Origin: Mariniblastus sp.
GTDB taxonomy: Bacteria; Planctomycetota; Planctomycetia; Pirellulales; Pirellulaceae
Direction of reading: 5' to 3'
NCBI GenBank assembly: GCA_022447555.1
Contig: JAKVBF010000011.1
Coordinates: 213,545-277,544, forward strand
Length of the DNA: 64,000 nt
Every line of letters begins with the position of its first letter. Positions within the stretch are counted from its first letter, which is position 1. Below are positions 17,538 through 26,829 of this stretch, one piece after another. A program made the position numbers and the translations under genes. The notes under the pieces are model-generated. The model saw only the letters and a program-made list of their open reading frames with translations, had not been told where the DNA came from and ran no database searches.

Positions 17538-19271
17538 GTGGCAAAACAAATGGTATTTGACGAAGCCGCTCAAAAGCCGCTACTTAGCGGCGTTTCCAAA
17601 CTAGCCCGAGCCGTTCGCAGCACACTGGGCCCACGGGGCCGAAACGCGATTCTCGATAAAGGTTGGGGCAGTCCCAAGATCACGAAAGACGGGGTGACCG
17701 TTGCCGAGGACATCGAACTCGATGACCCGTTCGAGAATTTGGGGGTTCAACTGGTAAAGGAAGCTGCCAGTAAAACAAACGATGTAGCGGGCGACGGAAC
17801 CACCACCGCAACCGTTTTGGCCGAAGCAATTTTCCGTGAAGGCTTGAAAATGCTCGCTGCTGGTTATGACGCGATGGCACTGTCTCGCGGAATTGGAAAA
17901 GCGACGGCTGCTATCTGTAAAGAAATTGACAAACTGGCCAAGCCAATTGACGGCAAAAGTAAAAAAGAAATCCAACAAATCGCCACGATCGCCGGAAACA
18001 ACGATCCCTCGATTGGGAGCGTCTTAGCCGAAGCGTTTATAAAGGTTGGCAAAGACGGTGTCATTACCGTTGAAGAAGGCCGTGGAAGTGAAACCAGCGT
18101 TGAAGTTGTTGAAGGCATGCAATTTGACCGGGGGTTTCTTTCTCCCCACTTTGTCACCAATCAAGACGACGTGTCGGTTGAGTTCTCAAACTGCTACGTT
18201 CTGATTTTTGAAGAAAAAATTTCGTCAAACAAAGCGTTGATTCCACTTCTCGAAGCAGTTAGTAAGTCCAAGAAACCACTGCTAATCATCGCCGAAGATA
18301 TCGAGGGCGAAGCCTTGGCAACATTGGTCGTCAATAAGATGCGAGGGATCTTACAAGTCTGTGCAGTCAAAGCACCGGGCTACGGCGATCGTCGAAAAGC
18401 GATCATGGGCGATCTCGGTGTCCTGACGGGTGGCCAAGTCATTTTCAAGGACCTTGGAATTGACCTAGAAAGCGTGCAACTTTCCGACTTGGGTGTTTGC
18501 AAAAAAGTTCGCATCACTTCCGAAGAGACCATCATGATCGGTGGTAAGGGAAAGAAAGAAGACATCGAAGGACGCGCTGATCAAATCCGCCGCGAGATCG
18601 AAGGCACCACCAGTGACTACGATCGGGAAAAACTTCAGGAGCGGTTGGCTAAAATTGCTGGTGGCGTCGCTCAAATCAACGTTGGTGCAGTCACCGAAAC
18701 GGAGATGAAAGAACGTAAAGACTTACTAGAAGATGCAAAAAGCGCCACTGCAGCGGCCCTCGACGAAGGGATCGTACCTGGTGGTGGAATCGCATTGCTG
18801 AGAGCTGGCAAGGCATTGGATAAGATCAAAGATTTACTGCACGACGAGCAGGGTGGCGTGAACATTATCCGAAAAGTCCTTGAATACCCACTTCGCAGCA
18901 TTGCAGAGAATGCGGGGCATCAAGGCGCGGTTGTCGTCAATCGGGTGCGGAACCTCAAGGGTAAAACCGAAGGGTTCAACGCTGACTCTGGCAAGTACGA
19001 AGACCTAGTCGCCGCTGGTGTGATTGATCCGGCTAAGGTTGTCAAAACGGCTCTACAGAACGCCGCCAGCGTTGCCTGTTTATTACTAACCACCGAGTCG
19101 CTGATTACCGAAATCCCATCCGAAGAAGAAGAGGCGGGTGGTGATCACCACCACGACCATGGCATGGGTGGTGACATGGGCATGGGTGGCATGGGTGGCA
19201 TGGGTGGCATGCCCGGCATGGGCGGCATGGGCGGCATGCCTGGCATGGGTGGCATGCCTGGCATGATGTAG
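17538..19271 (+). CDS. groEL: Chaperonin GroEL, copy 1 (long His/Gly/Met-rich tail)
   Basis: Forms the 14-subunit folding chamber that works with GroES and ATP in the cytoplasm. 577 residues, longer than the usual 540-550 because of the tail. GTG start with GGAGG 7 bases upstream. The ATP-binding loop [13 protein letters not shown] (residues about 86-98) and the region [17 protein letters not shown] are intact. It diverges from copy 2 in the N-terminal equatorial part ([17 protein letters not shown] versus [17 protein letters not shown]). The C-terminus is an acidic stretch, GGDHHHDHG, then about 30 residues of GGM repeats that would line the cavity floor. It leads a groEL1-groES-groEL2 cluster and lies behind a sigma-54-type promoter. 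No CIRCE element. Confidence 0.96.
   Translation: MAKQMVFDEAAQKPLLSGVSKLARAVRSTLGPRGRNAILDKGWGSPKITKDGVTVAEDIELDDPFENLGVQLVKEAASKTNDVAGDGTTTATVLAEAIFREGLKMLAAGYDAMALSRGIGKATAAICKEIDKLAKPIDGKSKKEIQQIATIAGNNDPSIGSVLAEAFIKVGKDGVITVEEGRGSETSVEVVEGMQFDRGFLSPHFVTNQDDVSVEFSNCYVLIFEEKISSNKALIPLLEAVSKSKKPLLIIAEDIEGEALATLVVNKMRGILQVCAVKAPGYGDRRKAIMGDLGVLTGGQVIFKDLGIDLESVQLSDLGVCKKVRITSEETIMIGGKGKKEDIEGRADQIRREIEGTTSDYDREKLQERLAKIAGGVAQINVGAVTETEMKERKDLLEDAKSATAAALDEGIVPGGGIALLRAGKALDKIKDLLHDEQGGVNIIRKVLEYPLRSIAENAGHQGAVVVNRVRNLKGKTEGFNADSGKYEDLVAAGVIDPAKVVKTALQNAASVACLLLTTESLITEIPSEEEEAGGDHHHDHGMGGDMGMGGMGGMGGMPGMGGMGGMPGMGGMPGMM
19161..19267 (+). repeat. Coding repeat for the GGM tail of GroEL1
   Basis: Imperfect 9-base units of the type GGCATGGGT encode the Gly-Gly-Met tail. 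Synonymous differences between units (GGT/GGC, CCC/CCT) show that it is old and under selection, not a fresh slippage product. It lies entirely within groEL1. Confidence 0.85.
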
Positions 19272-19347
19272 TCCCTAAGTGGATCCCTCGCTCATCTAAA
19301 AATTAAAACAATCAAACCGAACAAATAAACATAAAAGGAAATAGATC

Positions 19348-19644
19348 ATGGCAAAGTTGAACATTCGACCACTGGACGATCGCGTTGTTGTGGAACCCTT
19401 AGCAGCTGAAGAGACCACCGCTGGTGGGATTGTATTACCGGAAAACGCCAAAGAGAAACCTCAACGTGGAACCGTCGTTGCGGTAGGACCTGGTCGCCTT
19501 TTGGACAGTGGAGACCGAGGTGATTTATCGGTCAGCGTGGGTGACGAAGTTATTTTTGGAAAATACGGCGGAACCGAAATTGAAGTCGACGGTCTCGAAG
19601 TCAAAATTCTTCGCGAAAGCGATATTTTGGCCAAAGTTCTCTAA
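19348..19644 (+). CDS. groES: Co-chaperonin GroES
   Basis: Seven-subunit lid of the GroEL chamber. 98 residues, the usual length. The N-terminal [17 protein letters not shown] and the mobile loop [19 protein letters not shown] (residues about 22-40) that binds GroEL are intact, as is [18 protein letters not shown] with AAAGGAAA upstream. It sits 76 bases after groEL1 and 38 bases before groEL2, so all three are probably transcribed together. This order places one chaperonin before and one after the co-chaperonin. Confidence 0.97.
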   Translation: MAKLNIRPLDDRVVVEPLAAEETTAGGIVLPENAKEKPQRGTVVAVGPGRLLDSGDRGDLSVSVGDEVIFGKYGGTEIEVDGLEVKILRESDILAKVL

Positions 19645-19682
19645 TTGCGATTCTCAAAAAAATATAAGACGAGGAATATAAC

Positions 19683-21302
19683 GTGGCAAAACAACTACTA
19701 TTCGATGACCACGCTCGCGCACGAATGCTGCGTGGAATCGACAAACTGGCAGATGCCGTTGCAGTGACCATGGGCCCAACTGGTCGAAACGTCATGATTG
19801 ACAAGTCCTTTGGAGGACCGACAGTGACAAAAGATGGCGTGACTGTCGCCAAGGAAATCGATTTGGATGACCGTTTCGAGAACATGGGTGCTAAGCTCGT
19901 GGTCGAGGTTGCTCAGAAAACCTCTGACCTAGCGGGTGACGGGACGACCACCGCAACCGTTCTGGCTCGGGCCATCTTCAAAGAGGGATTGCGAAACATT
20001 ATCGCTGGTAGCAACCCAACCGCTGTCCGCCGTGGCATTGAAAAAGCGGTTACCGCGGCCGAGAAAAAATTGGCCGAGATGGCCAAGAAAGTCTCCAAAA
20101 AACAAGAGGTTGCCAACGTCGGTGCCATTAGTGCCAACAATGACATGGTCATTGGTGATTTACTGGCTGAGGCCCTTGAGCGAGTCGGTCAGGATGGCGT
20201 GATCACCGTTGAAGAAGGCAAAACGGCCGAAACCTCGGTTGAGTACGTCGACGGCATGCAGTTCGACAAGGGATACATTTCCCCATACTTCGTCAACAAT
20301 CCCAACGACATGAATTGCGAAGTCGAGAATGCATTGCTTTTGATTTTTGAGAAGAAAATCAGCAACGTCCGTGACATCGTTCCCATTTTGGAAAAAGTCG
20401 GTCAAACCGGCCAACCTCTTCTGATCATCGCGGAAGATGTGGACGCCGAGGCCTTAACTTTATTGGTTGTAAATAAGCTTCGGGGCACCTTAAACGTATG
20501 TGCCGTCAAAGCACCGGGATTTGGCGATCGTCGAAAATCCATGCTGGGTGACATTGCAACCTTAACCGGCGGGACATTAATCAGTGAAGAACTGGGAATG
20601 AACCTAGAGAATCTCGAAATGGAGCATCTAGGCAAAGCCAAAAAGGTAACCGTCGATAAGAATTCAACCACCATCGTCGAAGGTGCGGGAACGCGCAAAG
20701 ACGTCCAGACCCGGATCGATCAGCTAAAGCGGCAGATCGAACAGTCGGACAGTGACTATGACAGAGAGAAACTGCAGGAACGTCTAGCTAAGTTGACTGG
20801 GGGTGTCGCCGTTGTCAGCGTCGGCGCCGAAACTGAGACCGAGATGAAACAGAAAAAAGCGAGGGTTGAGGATGCCCTGCATGCAACTCGTGCTGCGATT
20901 GAAGAGGGCATTCTGCCTGGCGGCGGCGTTGCATTGCTGCGTTGCACCGAGGCGATCGAAGCTGCTCGTTCATCGGCCAAAGGCGAAGAGAAGATCGGCG
21001 TGGACATCGTTCTCCAAGCCATTTCAGCTCCGATCCGTCAGATTGCCGACAATGGCGGAATCGATGGCTCAGTCGTCGCAGATATCGTTTCTCAAAAATC
21101 GAACAATACCGGCTACAACGCTCATTCAGGCGAATACGTCGACATGTTCAAAGCAGGCGTCATTGACCCTGCCAAAGTTGTCCGAACCGCGTTAGCCAAT
21201 GCAGCCAGCATCGCTGGCCTACTTCTAACCACCGATGCCATGGTGTCGAACTACGACGACGAAGACAAAAAGAAGCGGCCCATTGAGGGCGCAATTGCGT
21301 AG
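19683..21302 (+). CDS. groEL: Chaperonin GroEL, copy 2 (no GGM tail)
   Basis: 539 residues, GTG start with an AGGA ribosome site. All ATP-site motifs are present ([53 protein letters not shown]). It is closer to the classical housekeeping GroEL than copy 1. The C-terminus ends in a short basic/acidic stretch ([15 protein letters not shown]) and lacks the Gly-Gly-Met tail altogether. A clear terminator follows. The two paralogues could form separate rings or mixed complexes with different clients; the sequence alone does not say. Confidence 0.96.
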   Translation: MAKQLLFDDHARARMLRGIDKLADAVAVTMGPTGRNVMIDKSFGGPTVTKDGVTVAKEIDLDDRFENMGAKLVVEVAQKTSDLAGDGTTTATVLARAIFKEGLRNIIAGSNPTAVRRGIEKAVTAAEKKLAEMAKKVSKKQEVANVGAISANNDMVIGDLLAEALERVGQDGVITVEEGKTAETSVEYVDGMQFDKGYISPYFVNNPNDMNCEVENALLLIFEKKISNVRDIVPILEKVGQTGQPLLIIAEDVDAEALTLLVVNKLRGTLNVCAVKAPGFGDRRKSMLGDIATLTGGTLISEELGMNLENLEMEHLGKAKKVTVDKNSTTIVEGAGTRKDVQTRIDQLKRQIEQSDSDYDREKLQERLAKLTGGVAVVSVGAETETEMKQKKARVEDALHATRAAIEEGILPGGGVALLRCTEAIEAARSSAKGEEKIGVDIVLQAISAPIRQIADNGGIDGSVVADIVSQKSNNTGYNAHSGEYVDMFKAGVIDPAKVVRTALANAASIAGLLLTTDAMVSNYDDEDKKKRPIEGAIA

Positions 21303-21346
21303 GAACGCGAGCCGTAATTTGATATCATGGTGACACAAGTTCCCTG

Positions 21347-21374
21347 CAGGCCACCCGTCCCGGTGGCCTGTTTT
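21347..21374 (+). terminator. Rho-independent terminator after groEL2
   Basis: CAGGCCACC and GGTGGCCTG form a 9-bp stem around a 6-base loop, followed by four Ts. It separates the chaperonin unit from dnaJ. Confidence 0.85.
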
Positions 21375-21418
21375 GGGAATCACACATCACTGATTGTAGA
21401 AACCATTCGAATCTGCTG

Positions 21419-22549
21419 ATGACCAAACAATGCTATTACGAAGTCCTTCGTGTCACGAGAGATGCCTCGGGCAAGGAGATTTCTCGCTCCTATCGCAAAC
21501 TGGCTGTCCAATTTCATCCTGACAGCAACCCCGGCGATGAGGATGCCAACCAGCAATTCAAGCTGGCGGCGGAAGCCTATGAAGTTCTCAGCGATCCAGA
21601 AAAACGAGCTCGGTACGATCGCTACGGTCACGCCGGAGTCGATGGTGCTGGCAGCCATTTTGGATCGGCCGAGGACATCTTCGCAGCCTTTGGAGAAATT
21701 TTTGGCGGCGGAAGCAGCATGTTCGGAGATTTTTTCGGTGGACAAGGAGGCAGAGGAGGTCGGCGAGGTGCGGACATCCGTGTCGATGTCAAACTGACAT
21801 TGGAAGAAGCGGCACACGGCGTTACCAAAACAGTGACGTTCCAACGAAACTCTATCTGTGAGACATGCGATGGTAAAGGGAGCCAACCCGGCACCCAGCC
21901 GGAGATGTGTCAGCAATGTGACGGTCGTGGCCAAGTCATTCAATCTGCTGGAATTCTTCGAGTCCAAACGACTTGTCCAGTTTGCCGCGGATCCGGCCAG
22001 ATCATCGTTCATCCGTGCGAGGATTGCGGCGGATCTGGGTCAATATCTAGAACGGTCGATCTGGAAGTTTCGATACCCGCTGGCGTAGACGATGGAATGC
22101 GAGTCCGATTGACCAACGAGGGGGAACCGGGAAACGCGGGTGGGCGCCCCGGAGATTGTTATTGCTTCATTCATGTTCGCGCTCACAAATTGTTCCATCG
22201 CGATGGCCAAAATCTGATTCTGCAAATGCCGATCACTTACACACAAGCGGCATTGGGATGTGAAATAGAAGTGCCAACCCTAAGCGGTGCTGAAAACATA
22301 ACCGTCCCGCGCGGAACTCAGTCGGGGGCTGTATTCAAAATTGCCGGCAAGGGCATGCCCCACCCCCAAGGTGGCAGACCCGGTAGCTTAATGGTGCAGA
22401 CGTTTATTGAAACTCCCAAGAAAATCTCGACCGAACAGGAACAAGTGCTGAGACAATTGGCGGATTTGGAACAAATTGAAGTACTCCCGGAACGAAAAAA
22501 CTTCCTCGACCGAATTAAAGAATACTTTGCCGTTTCAGAAGAGTCTTAA
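21419..22549 (+). CDS. dnaJ: Co-chaperone DnaJ (type I)
   Basis: Delivers clients to DnaK and stimulates its ATPase. 376 residues. The N-terminal J domain has the essential His33-Pro34-Asp35 motif. A Gly/Phe-rich region follows (residues about 76-118). The zinc domain has all four CxxCxGxG repeats (CETCDGKG, CQQCDGRG, CPVCRGSG, CEDCGGSG; residues about 143-205). The C-terminal client-binding beta domains are complete. The start ATG 21419 has no strong ribosome site; the preceding sequence is clean of alternatives. It begins a dnaJ-grpE-fmdB run downstream of the groEL2 terminator; dnaK is not in the window. Confidence 0.96.
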   Translation: MTKQCYYEVLRVTRDASGKEISRSYRKLAVQFHPDSNPGDEDANQQFKLAAEAYEVLSDPEKRARYDRYGHAGVDGAGSHFGSAEDIFAAFGEIFGGGSSMFGDFFGGQGGRGGRRGADIRVDVKLTLEEAAHGVTKTVTFQRNSICETCDGKGSQPGTQPEMCQQCDGRGQVIQSAGILRVQTTCPVCRGSGQIIVHPCEDCGGSGSISRTVDLEVSIPAGVDDGMRVRLTNEGEPGNAGGRPGDCYCFIHVRAHKLFHRDGQNLILQMPITYTQAALGCEIEVPTLSGAENITVPRGTQSGAVFKIAGKGMPHPQGGRPGSLMVQTFIETPKKISTEQEQVLRQLADLEQIEVLPERKNFLDRIKEYFAVSEES

Positions 22550-22589
22550 AACTGCAGATGGCTGAAGTATTGCAAACGAAACAACAATC

Positions 22590-23153
22590 ATGACAAACGA
22601 AAAAAGACAGCCCGAATCGACCGAAAATATATCGCAAGAAGCGTTTGCCGAACAACTTGAGCAAGCTGCCTCCGAATTGAGCGGGGACAACCCGAGCGGT
22701 TCGCTGGAAGAGCAGTTGCTCGACACTAGAAAACAACACTTGCTGGCAGTTGCCGAATTAGAGAACTTCCGCAAGCGGTCCCGTCAAATGACACAGGAAC
22801 AAATCAAGTATGCCAGTCTGCCACTCATGTCAGAAACATTAGAGGCAGTCGACAATTTACAACGGGCTGTCGATGCGGCCGCAGACGATGCCTCAAGCTC
22901 GGGATTGCTCGAGGGAGTGAACATGGTTGCCAGCCAATTGCTAACCATCTTAGCAAGTCATGGTTGCAAAAAAATTGAGTCGCTTGGAAAACCTTTCGAT
23001 CCCAACCTACACCAAGCCGTCCAGATGCAACCAAGTCACGAGTTCCCAGCCAACACGGTCATGATGGAGTTACGTGCCGGCTATCAACTGCACGACCGCG
23101 TGATCCGTCCGAGTCAGGTATTTGTATCGACAGGCCCCGAAGCCGGAGAGTAG
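22590..23153 (+). CDS. grpE: Nucleotide exchange factor GrpE
   Basis: Releases ADP from DnaK. 187 residues. An acidic, disordered N-terminus (residues 1-45) leads into the long coiled-coil dimer helix (LLDTRKQHLLAVAELENFRKRS, here residues about 48-68, with the family motif AELENFRKR) and the C-terminal beta-wing (PFDPNLHQAVQM, RAGYQLHDRVIRPSQVFVS). It starts 40 bases after dnaJ and ends 3 bases before the next ATG, so the three genes are almost certainly cotranscribed. Confidence 0.95.
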   Translation: MTNEKRQPESTENISQEAFAEQLEQAASELSGDNPSGSLEEQLLDTRKQHLLAVAELENFRKRSRQMTQEQIKYASLPLMSETLEAVDNLQRAVDAAADDASSSGLLEGVNMVASQLLTILASHGCKKIESLGKPFDPNLHQAVQMQPSHEFPANTVMMELRAGYQLHDRVIRPSQVFVSTGPEAGE

Positions 23154-23156
23154 ACC

Positions 23157-23486
23157 ATGCCAACCTACGACTACGAGTGCGACGCCTGCGGTCACACCTG
23201 GGAGTTATTTCAAAAGATTACGGACGACCCAGTCAAGAAATGCCCCCAGTGCAACAAGAAAAAAGCGCGTCGATTGTTTGGGACTGGAGCCGCAGTCGTC
23301 TTTAAGGGATCGGGGTTTTACCAAACCGATTATCGAAGTGAATCCTACAAAAAAGGGGCAAAAGCCGACAAAAAATCAAATTCCGACTCGAAGTCGGGCT
23401 CCGATGATAAATCTTCTGGAAAGGCCAAAAAGGGGGCTTCGGACGGAAGTGGGACATCCGGGAAATCCAAAAAATCAGACAAGTAG
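23157..23486 (+). CDS. FmdB-type zinc ribbon protein
   Basis: 109 residues. The N-terminal PTYDYECDACGHTWE is the FmdB/CxxC_CxxC_SSSS regulatory-domain signature (PF09723), with zinc ligands Cys8, Cys11, Cys29 and Cys32, followed by VFKGSGFYQTDY. The last 45 residues are Lys/Ser-rich low complexity (KKSDK-type), probably a nucleic-acid-binding or disordered tail. The family is named for a putative regulator of a formamidase operon, but its real role is unknown. Position 3 bases after grpE suggests a link to protein quality control or simply operon hitch-hiking. Confidence 0.88.
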   Translation: MPTYDYECDACGHTWELFQKITDDPVKKCPQCNKKKARRLFGTGAAVVFKGSGFYQTDYRSESYKKGAKADKKSNSDSKSGSDDKSSGKAKKGASDGSGTSGKSKKSDK

Positions 23487-23609
23487 GAAAATGCGGGATG
23501 TCGCATCCGATACTCTTGGCAAACTCTTCCGTAAATCGGGGCAATGTTTTCATTCGCACCCTTGAGCATTTTCGGTGCCAAATGATATAAATGTAGGATG
23601 TGGAATCCC

Positions 23610-23683
23610 GCCGGCGTAGCTTCAATTGGCAGAGCACCGCATTCGTAATGCGGGGGTTGCGGGTTCGACTCCCGCCGCTGGCT
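23610..23683 (+). tRNA. tRNA-Thr, anticodon CGT
   Basis: A complete cloverleaf of 74 bases: acceptor GCCGGCG pairs with CGCTGGC (one G-U), D arm GCTT/GAGC, anticodon stem CCGCA/TGCGG with loop TTCGTAA, T arm GCGGG/CCCGC with loop TTCGACT, discriminator T. The CCA end is not encoded. It reads ACG codons. Confidence 0.95.
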
Positions 23684-23798
23684 TTGGCAGAACGGTCGGA
23701 AACAGTCCGTCACTCCAAAGATCATCCAATCAAAATATTTGATGTAACACATATTTGCTACCAACACATTGTGCCTGCAGGACACGTGGAGATAATTA

Positions 23799-25124
23799 AT
23801 GAGCCAAGGCTTGGAAATCGAACTTAAAGATGTTTTATTGTCCAACAGTTCGTTTGGACCCAATGAGATCTCGTTCATCTCAGACCGAATCAGCAACGAT
23901 TACACACAGTTCCCGGTTTTGAGAGAAGTGACGCAACAACTTGAGTCGCAGCAAGATCGCTCGCCGGCGACCAATGTACGTTTGGGTATCTGTAAATATC
24001 TGCAAGGCGACTACGCCGCGGCTATCGCGACACTCGAGAATGCGGATGGTGGCGCATTGGCGTACTTCTACCAAGGTCGCTCGCACTTTGCTCAAAACAA
24101 CTTTGCCAAATCGATGGAGTGCTTCAATTCGGCCAAAACCGCTGGTTACGACGGCGACACCTGCCAACTGGCTGTAGCCGAGTGCCAGCGCCATCACGGA
24201 CACTACGACGGCGCAATGTCTATCTTGGATAACATGTTCGGCCCAATCGAACAGACGGCCGAATACCTTTACCAGCGGGGTGCCACCATTGCAGCGATGG
24301 GCAACAATCCCAATGAAGTCATTGCACTCTATGAGCGAGCCGTTGAATTAGACGACAAGCATCCAGGTGCATTATTTGGTCTTGCGCTCGAAAACGACCG
24401 GCGCGGCAATGACGAACGGGCGATGGAATTGTATCAACGTGCGGCCGCTGTTTTTCCAACCAACGTTGGCGCCTTGCTGAACCTCGGCCTACTCTACGAA
24501 GACCATGACCAAAACGAACGCGCAGCTCGCTGTTACGACCGGGTTTTAGAGTCATTCCCAAATCATGATCGAGCGAAACTTTATCGGGTGGACGCGATTG
24601 CCTCATTGGACGGCCCTTATGACGCCAACAAGATCCGCGAAGAACAGCAAATGGCGAGCGTGATGAGCATTTCAATCTCGCAATTCGAACTGTCTGTCCG
24701 CAGTCGGAATTGCCTGCAAAAAATGGGCATTCAATCTCTTGGCGACCTCACCAAAGTCACGGAATCGGAACTCTTGGGCAGTAAGAACTTTGGCGAAACG
24801 TCGCTGGTAGAAATCCGTGAGATGATGGCCAATAAAGGTCTGATGGTAGGGCAGTTCTCTCACGAAAAAGCTGAGGAACTGGAGCCTATTGATATCAGTA
24901 CCCTTAGCCCTGACGAGCAAGCCTTTCTCGATCGCCCCATGAGTGACCTTAATCTGTCGGTAAGAGCCCGCAAATGCATGACACGTTTGGGTCTGACTAC
25001 GATTGGTGAGCTAATCCGGAAGTCGGGCGATGATCTTCTAGAGTGTAAAAACTTCGGTGTAACAAGCCTTACTGAAATTCGCGAAAAGCTGGATCAGGTT
25101 GGGCTTAAGCTGCGTGGTGACTAA
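23799..25124 (+). CDS. TPR protein with two tandem RNA-polymerase alpha-CTD-like domains
   Basis: 441 residues, ATG with GGAG 8 bases upstream. Residues about 58-270 form TPR-like helix pairs (for example LYQRAAAVFPTNVGALLNLG), expected to bind proteins. Residues 296-352 and 383-440 each match the C-terminal domain of the RNA polymerase alpha subunit: FELSVRSRNCLQKMGIQSLG / KNFGETSLVEIREMM and LNLSVRARKCMTRLGLTTIG / KNFGVTSLTEIREKL. In E. coli numbering, Arg265 is kept in both (Arg301, Arg389), Asn268 is kept in the first (Asn304) and Lys in the second (Lys392), and Lys298 is Thr in both. The protein is not RpoA itself, since the assembly domain is absent. It could contact DNA, transcription activators or polymerase. 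It sits between tRNA-Thr and tgt. Similar proteins appear to be planctomycete-specific as far as I recall. Confidence 0.82.
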   Translation: MSQGLEIELKDVLLSNSSFGPNEISFISDRISNDYTQFPVLREVTQQLESQQDRSPATNVRLGICKYLQGDYAAAIATLENADGGALAYFYQGRSHFAQNNFAKSMECFNSAKTAGYDGDTCQLAVAECQRHHGHYDGAMSILDNMFGPIEQTAEYLYQRGATIAAMGNNPNEVIALYERAVELDDKHPGALFGLALENDRRGNDERAMELYQRAAAVFPTNVGALLNLGLLYEDHDQNERAARCYDRVLESFPNHDRAKLYRVDAIASLDGPYDANKIREEQQMASVMSISISQFELSVRSRNCLQKMGIQSLGDLTKVTESELLGSKNFGETSLVEIREMMANKGLMVGQFSHEKAEELEPIDISTLSPDEQAFLDRPMSDLNLSVRARKCMTRLGLTTIGELIRKSGDDLLECKNFGVTSLTEIREKLDQVGLKLRGD

Positions 25125-25237
25125 GGTCGGTGATCAGACCCGAATGAAGGGTAGGGTCGCTCTCTGCCAACTCGGTCGACTGATCGTCTTGCGTGCGTTC
25201 AGCGGCAACCGCAGCGGCTCGAATTCGGTTTTACGAG

Positions 25238-26383
25238 ATGAATCAACCTGGTTTTAAATTCGAGCTATTACACGTCGACCGGCATTCAGGCGCGAGACGC
25301 AGTCGGCTGACGACTCCCAGGGGTGTGATTGAACTGCCAACCTTCATGCCGGTCGGAACGCTTGGAACCGTTAAGGGTTTGACCACTGCCCAAGTTTCTC
25401 AAACCGGTGCGCAGATCTTGTTGGGCAATACCTACCATCTCGCGTTACGACCCGGAGCCGACATCGTTGAGCAAATGGGTGGCCTTCACCCGTTCATGGA
25501 CTGGCCGAATCCGATCCTAACCGACAGTGGCGGGTTTCAATTATTCAGTCTAGCCAAGCTAACTAAAATCACTGAAACCGGTGCCACCTTTCGCTCGCAC
25601 ATTGATGGAAGTGCCATGGAGCTTTCCCCGGAGCGAAGCGTACAGATTCAGCAGCAACTGGGCTCCGACATTGCAATGGTGCTAGATCATCTGATTGAAT
25701 TGCCTGCCAGTCTGGGCGATGTCGAAGATGCCAACGCCCGCACCATTCGTTGGGCCAAACGCTGTCGAGACTGTCACACTTTGGACTCTCAAATCCAATT
25801 CGGAATCATCCAGGGAGGCCTCAACCCTGCAATGCGTCGACAATGCGCCGAGGAGCTCGGAGCACTTGATTTCCCGGGATACGCAATCGGCGGACTCAGC
25901 GTGGGAGAAGCTGCCGTCGACATGTATGCGACGATCGCGTCAACCACTCCACACATGCCAACCGAAAAACCACGGTACTTGATGGGTGTTGGAAAGCCGG
26001 AAGATCTTCTCGAGGCCATCAAGCGAGGTGTCGACATGTTTGACTGCGTGATGCCAACTCGCAACGGAAGAAATGGCATGGCATTCACCGATCATGGACC
26101 TTTGAAGTTAAGAAACAGCGTCCATCGCTCAGACCCAAATCCCATTCAACAAGATTTCGAGTCGGACTACGCTCATTTGAGCCGAGCCTATCTAAGGCAT
26201 CTTTTCATCGCTGGTGAAATGCTAGGCCCCATCTTATTGACCATTCACAACCTGACCTACTACCAGAGGCTGATGAAACAGGCTCGTCAGGCAATTGAAA
26301 ACGATAGTTTTTTGGAATTCTTTGCAGAACGATTTCGCGGCTGGGGCCTCCCATCATCCCCTACCGCCCCCGAATTGAGTTAA
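25238..26383 (+). CDS. tgt: Queuine/preQ1 tRNA-guanine transglycosylase lacking the zinc cysteines
   Basis: Exchanges guanine 34 for preQ1 in tRNAs with GUN anticodons. 381 residues from ATG 25238; the frame stays open upstream to 25193 without a ribosome site. The general base Asp96 (LTDSGGFQ), the nucleophile Asp269 ([13 protein letters not shown]) and the substrate loop QFGIIQGG are intact. The C-terminal zinc site is not: where other enzymes have CxCx2C, this protein has Asp306, Glu308 and Tyr311 ([17 protein letters not shown]), while the fourth ligand, His337 in [10 protein letters not shown], remains. The surrounding alignment is otherwise tight ([19 protein letters not shown]). It leads the conserved tgt-yajC-secDF neighbourhood. 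Activity without zinc would need testing. Confidence 0.93.
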   Translation: MNQPGFKFELLHVDRHSGARRSRLTTPRGVIELPTFMPVGTLGTVKGLTTAQVSQTGAQILLGNTYHLALRPGADIVEQMGGLHPFMDWPNPILTDSGGFQLFSLAKLTKITETGATFRSHIDGSAMELSPERSVQIQQQLGSDIAMVLDHLIELPASLGDVEDANARTIRWAKRCRDCHTLDSQIQFGIIQGGLNPAMRRQCAEELGALDFPGYAIGGLSVGEAAVDMYATIASTTPHMPTEKPRYLMGVGKPEDLLEAIKRGVDMFDCVMPTRNGRNGMAFTDHGPLKLRNSVHRSDPNPIQQDFESDYAHLSRAYLRHLFIAGEMLGPILLTIHNLTYYQRLMKQARQAIENDSFLEFFAERFRGWGLPSSPTAPELS

Positions 26384-26829
26384 TGCAGGTAACTTCGCCG
26401 CCTATCGGGTTGGCCTTGGAAAACGCTGCTGATCGGGCAGCGGAACCCAACAAAATCAAATTCAAACGCTTTTCCCCGATAAATTGGCACTTCTGAGACT
26501 TGTCTGTCGACTTTTCATCTGCGACTGCCCCCTCTCTCGCTTCCTCCCACTCAGCCGAGGAAGGGATTCCACCGACCCGATCAGCCAAAATCGACGAATG
26601 CTTTCGAGCGTTAGGGCCCGGCAACTTGGCCTTGTGAATTTCAAGGGAAGATTTAAGATTACGTCTTGAATTTTTCGCGTCTTTTTGGGGCTCAAAACGG
26701 AAAGTTGACCCCCGTATAATCACGCGACGAACAATTTGTTTTAGAAATTCTGTATCAAGGTTTTGTTGACTGTTTTCGGTGGCGAACCACCAAGCTTTCA
26801 AAGCTTTTATCGTAACCCATGAGTTCTCG
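26384..26829. other. Intergenic region between tgt and yajC
   Basis: About 450 bases. An open frame on the minus strand spans it but has no protein-like features and no ribosome site. A perfect -10 hexamer (26715-26720) is the only signal seen; it suggests that yajC-secDF has its own promoter. Confidence 0.4.
26715..26720 (+). promoter_or_regulatory. Possible -10 box for yajC-secDF
   Basis: A perfect TATAAT lies 110 bases before the yajC start. No -35 box is found at 16-18 bases, so this is weak evidence. Confidence 0.28.

Noticed and set aside
19161..19267. Tandem repeat in groEL1 as a minisatellite or mobile repeat
   Set aside because: It encodes the conserved Gly-Gly-Met tail with synonymous variation, so it is ordinary coding sequence.
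23345..23896. 183-codon minus-strand frame across the tRNA gene
   Set aside because: It runs through tRNA-Thr and through two real genes on the other strand, and is not protein-like.
26361..26801. 146-codon minus-strand frame between tgt and yajC
   Set aside because: No ribosome site, random composition, and it overlaps both the end of tgt and a perfect -10 box of the yajC-secDF unit.
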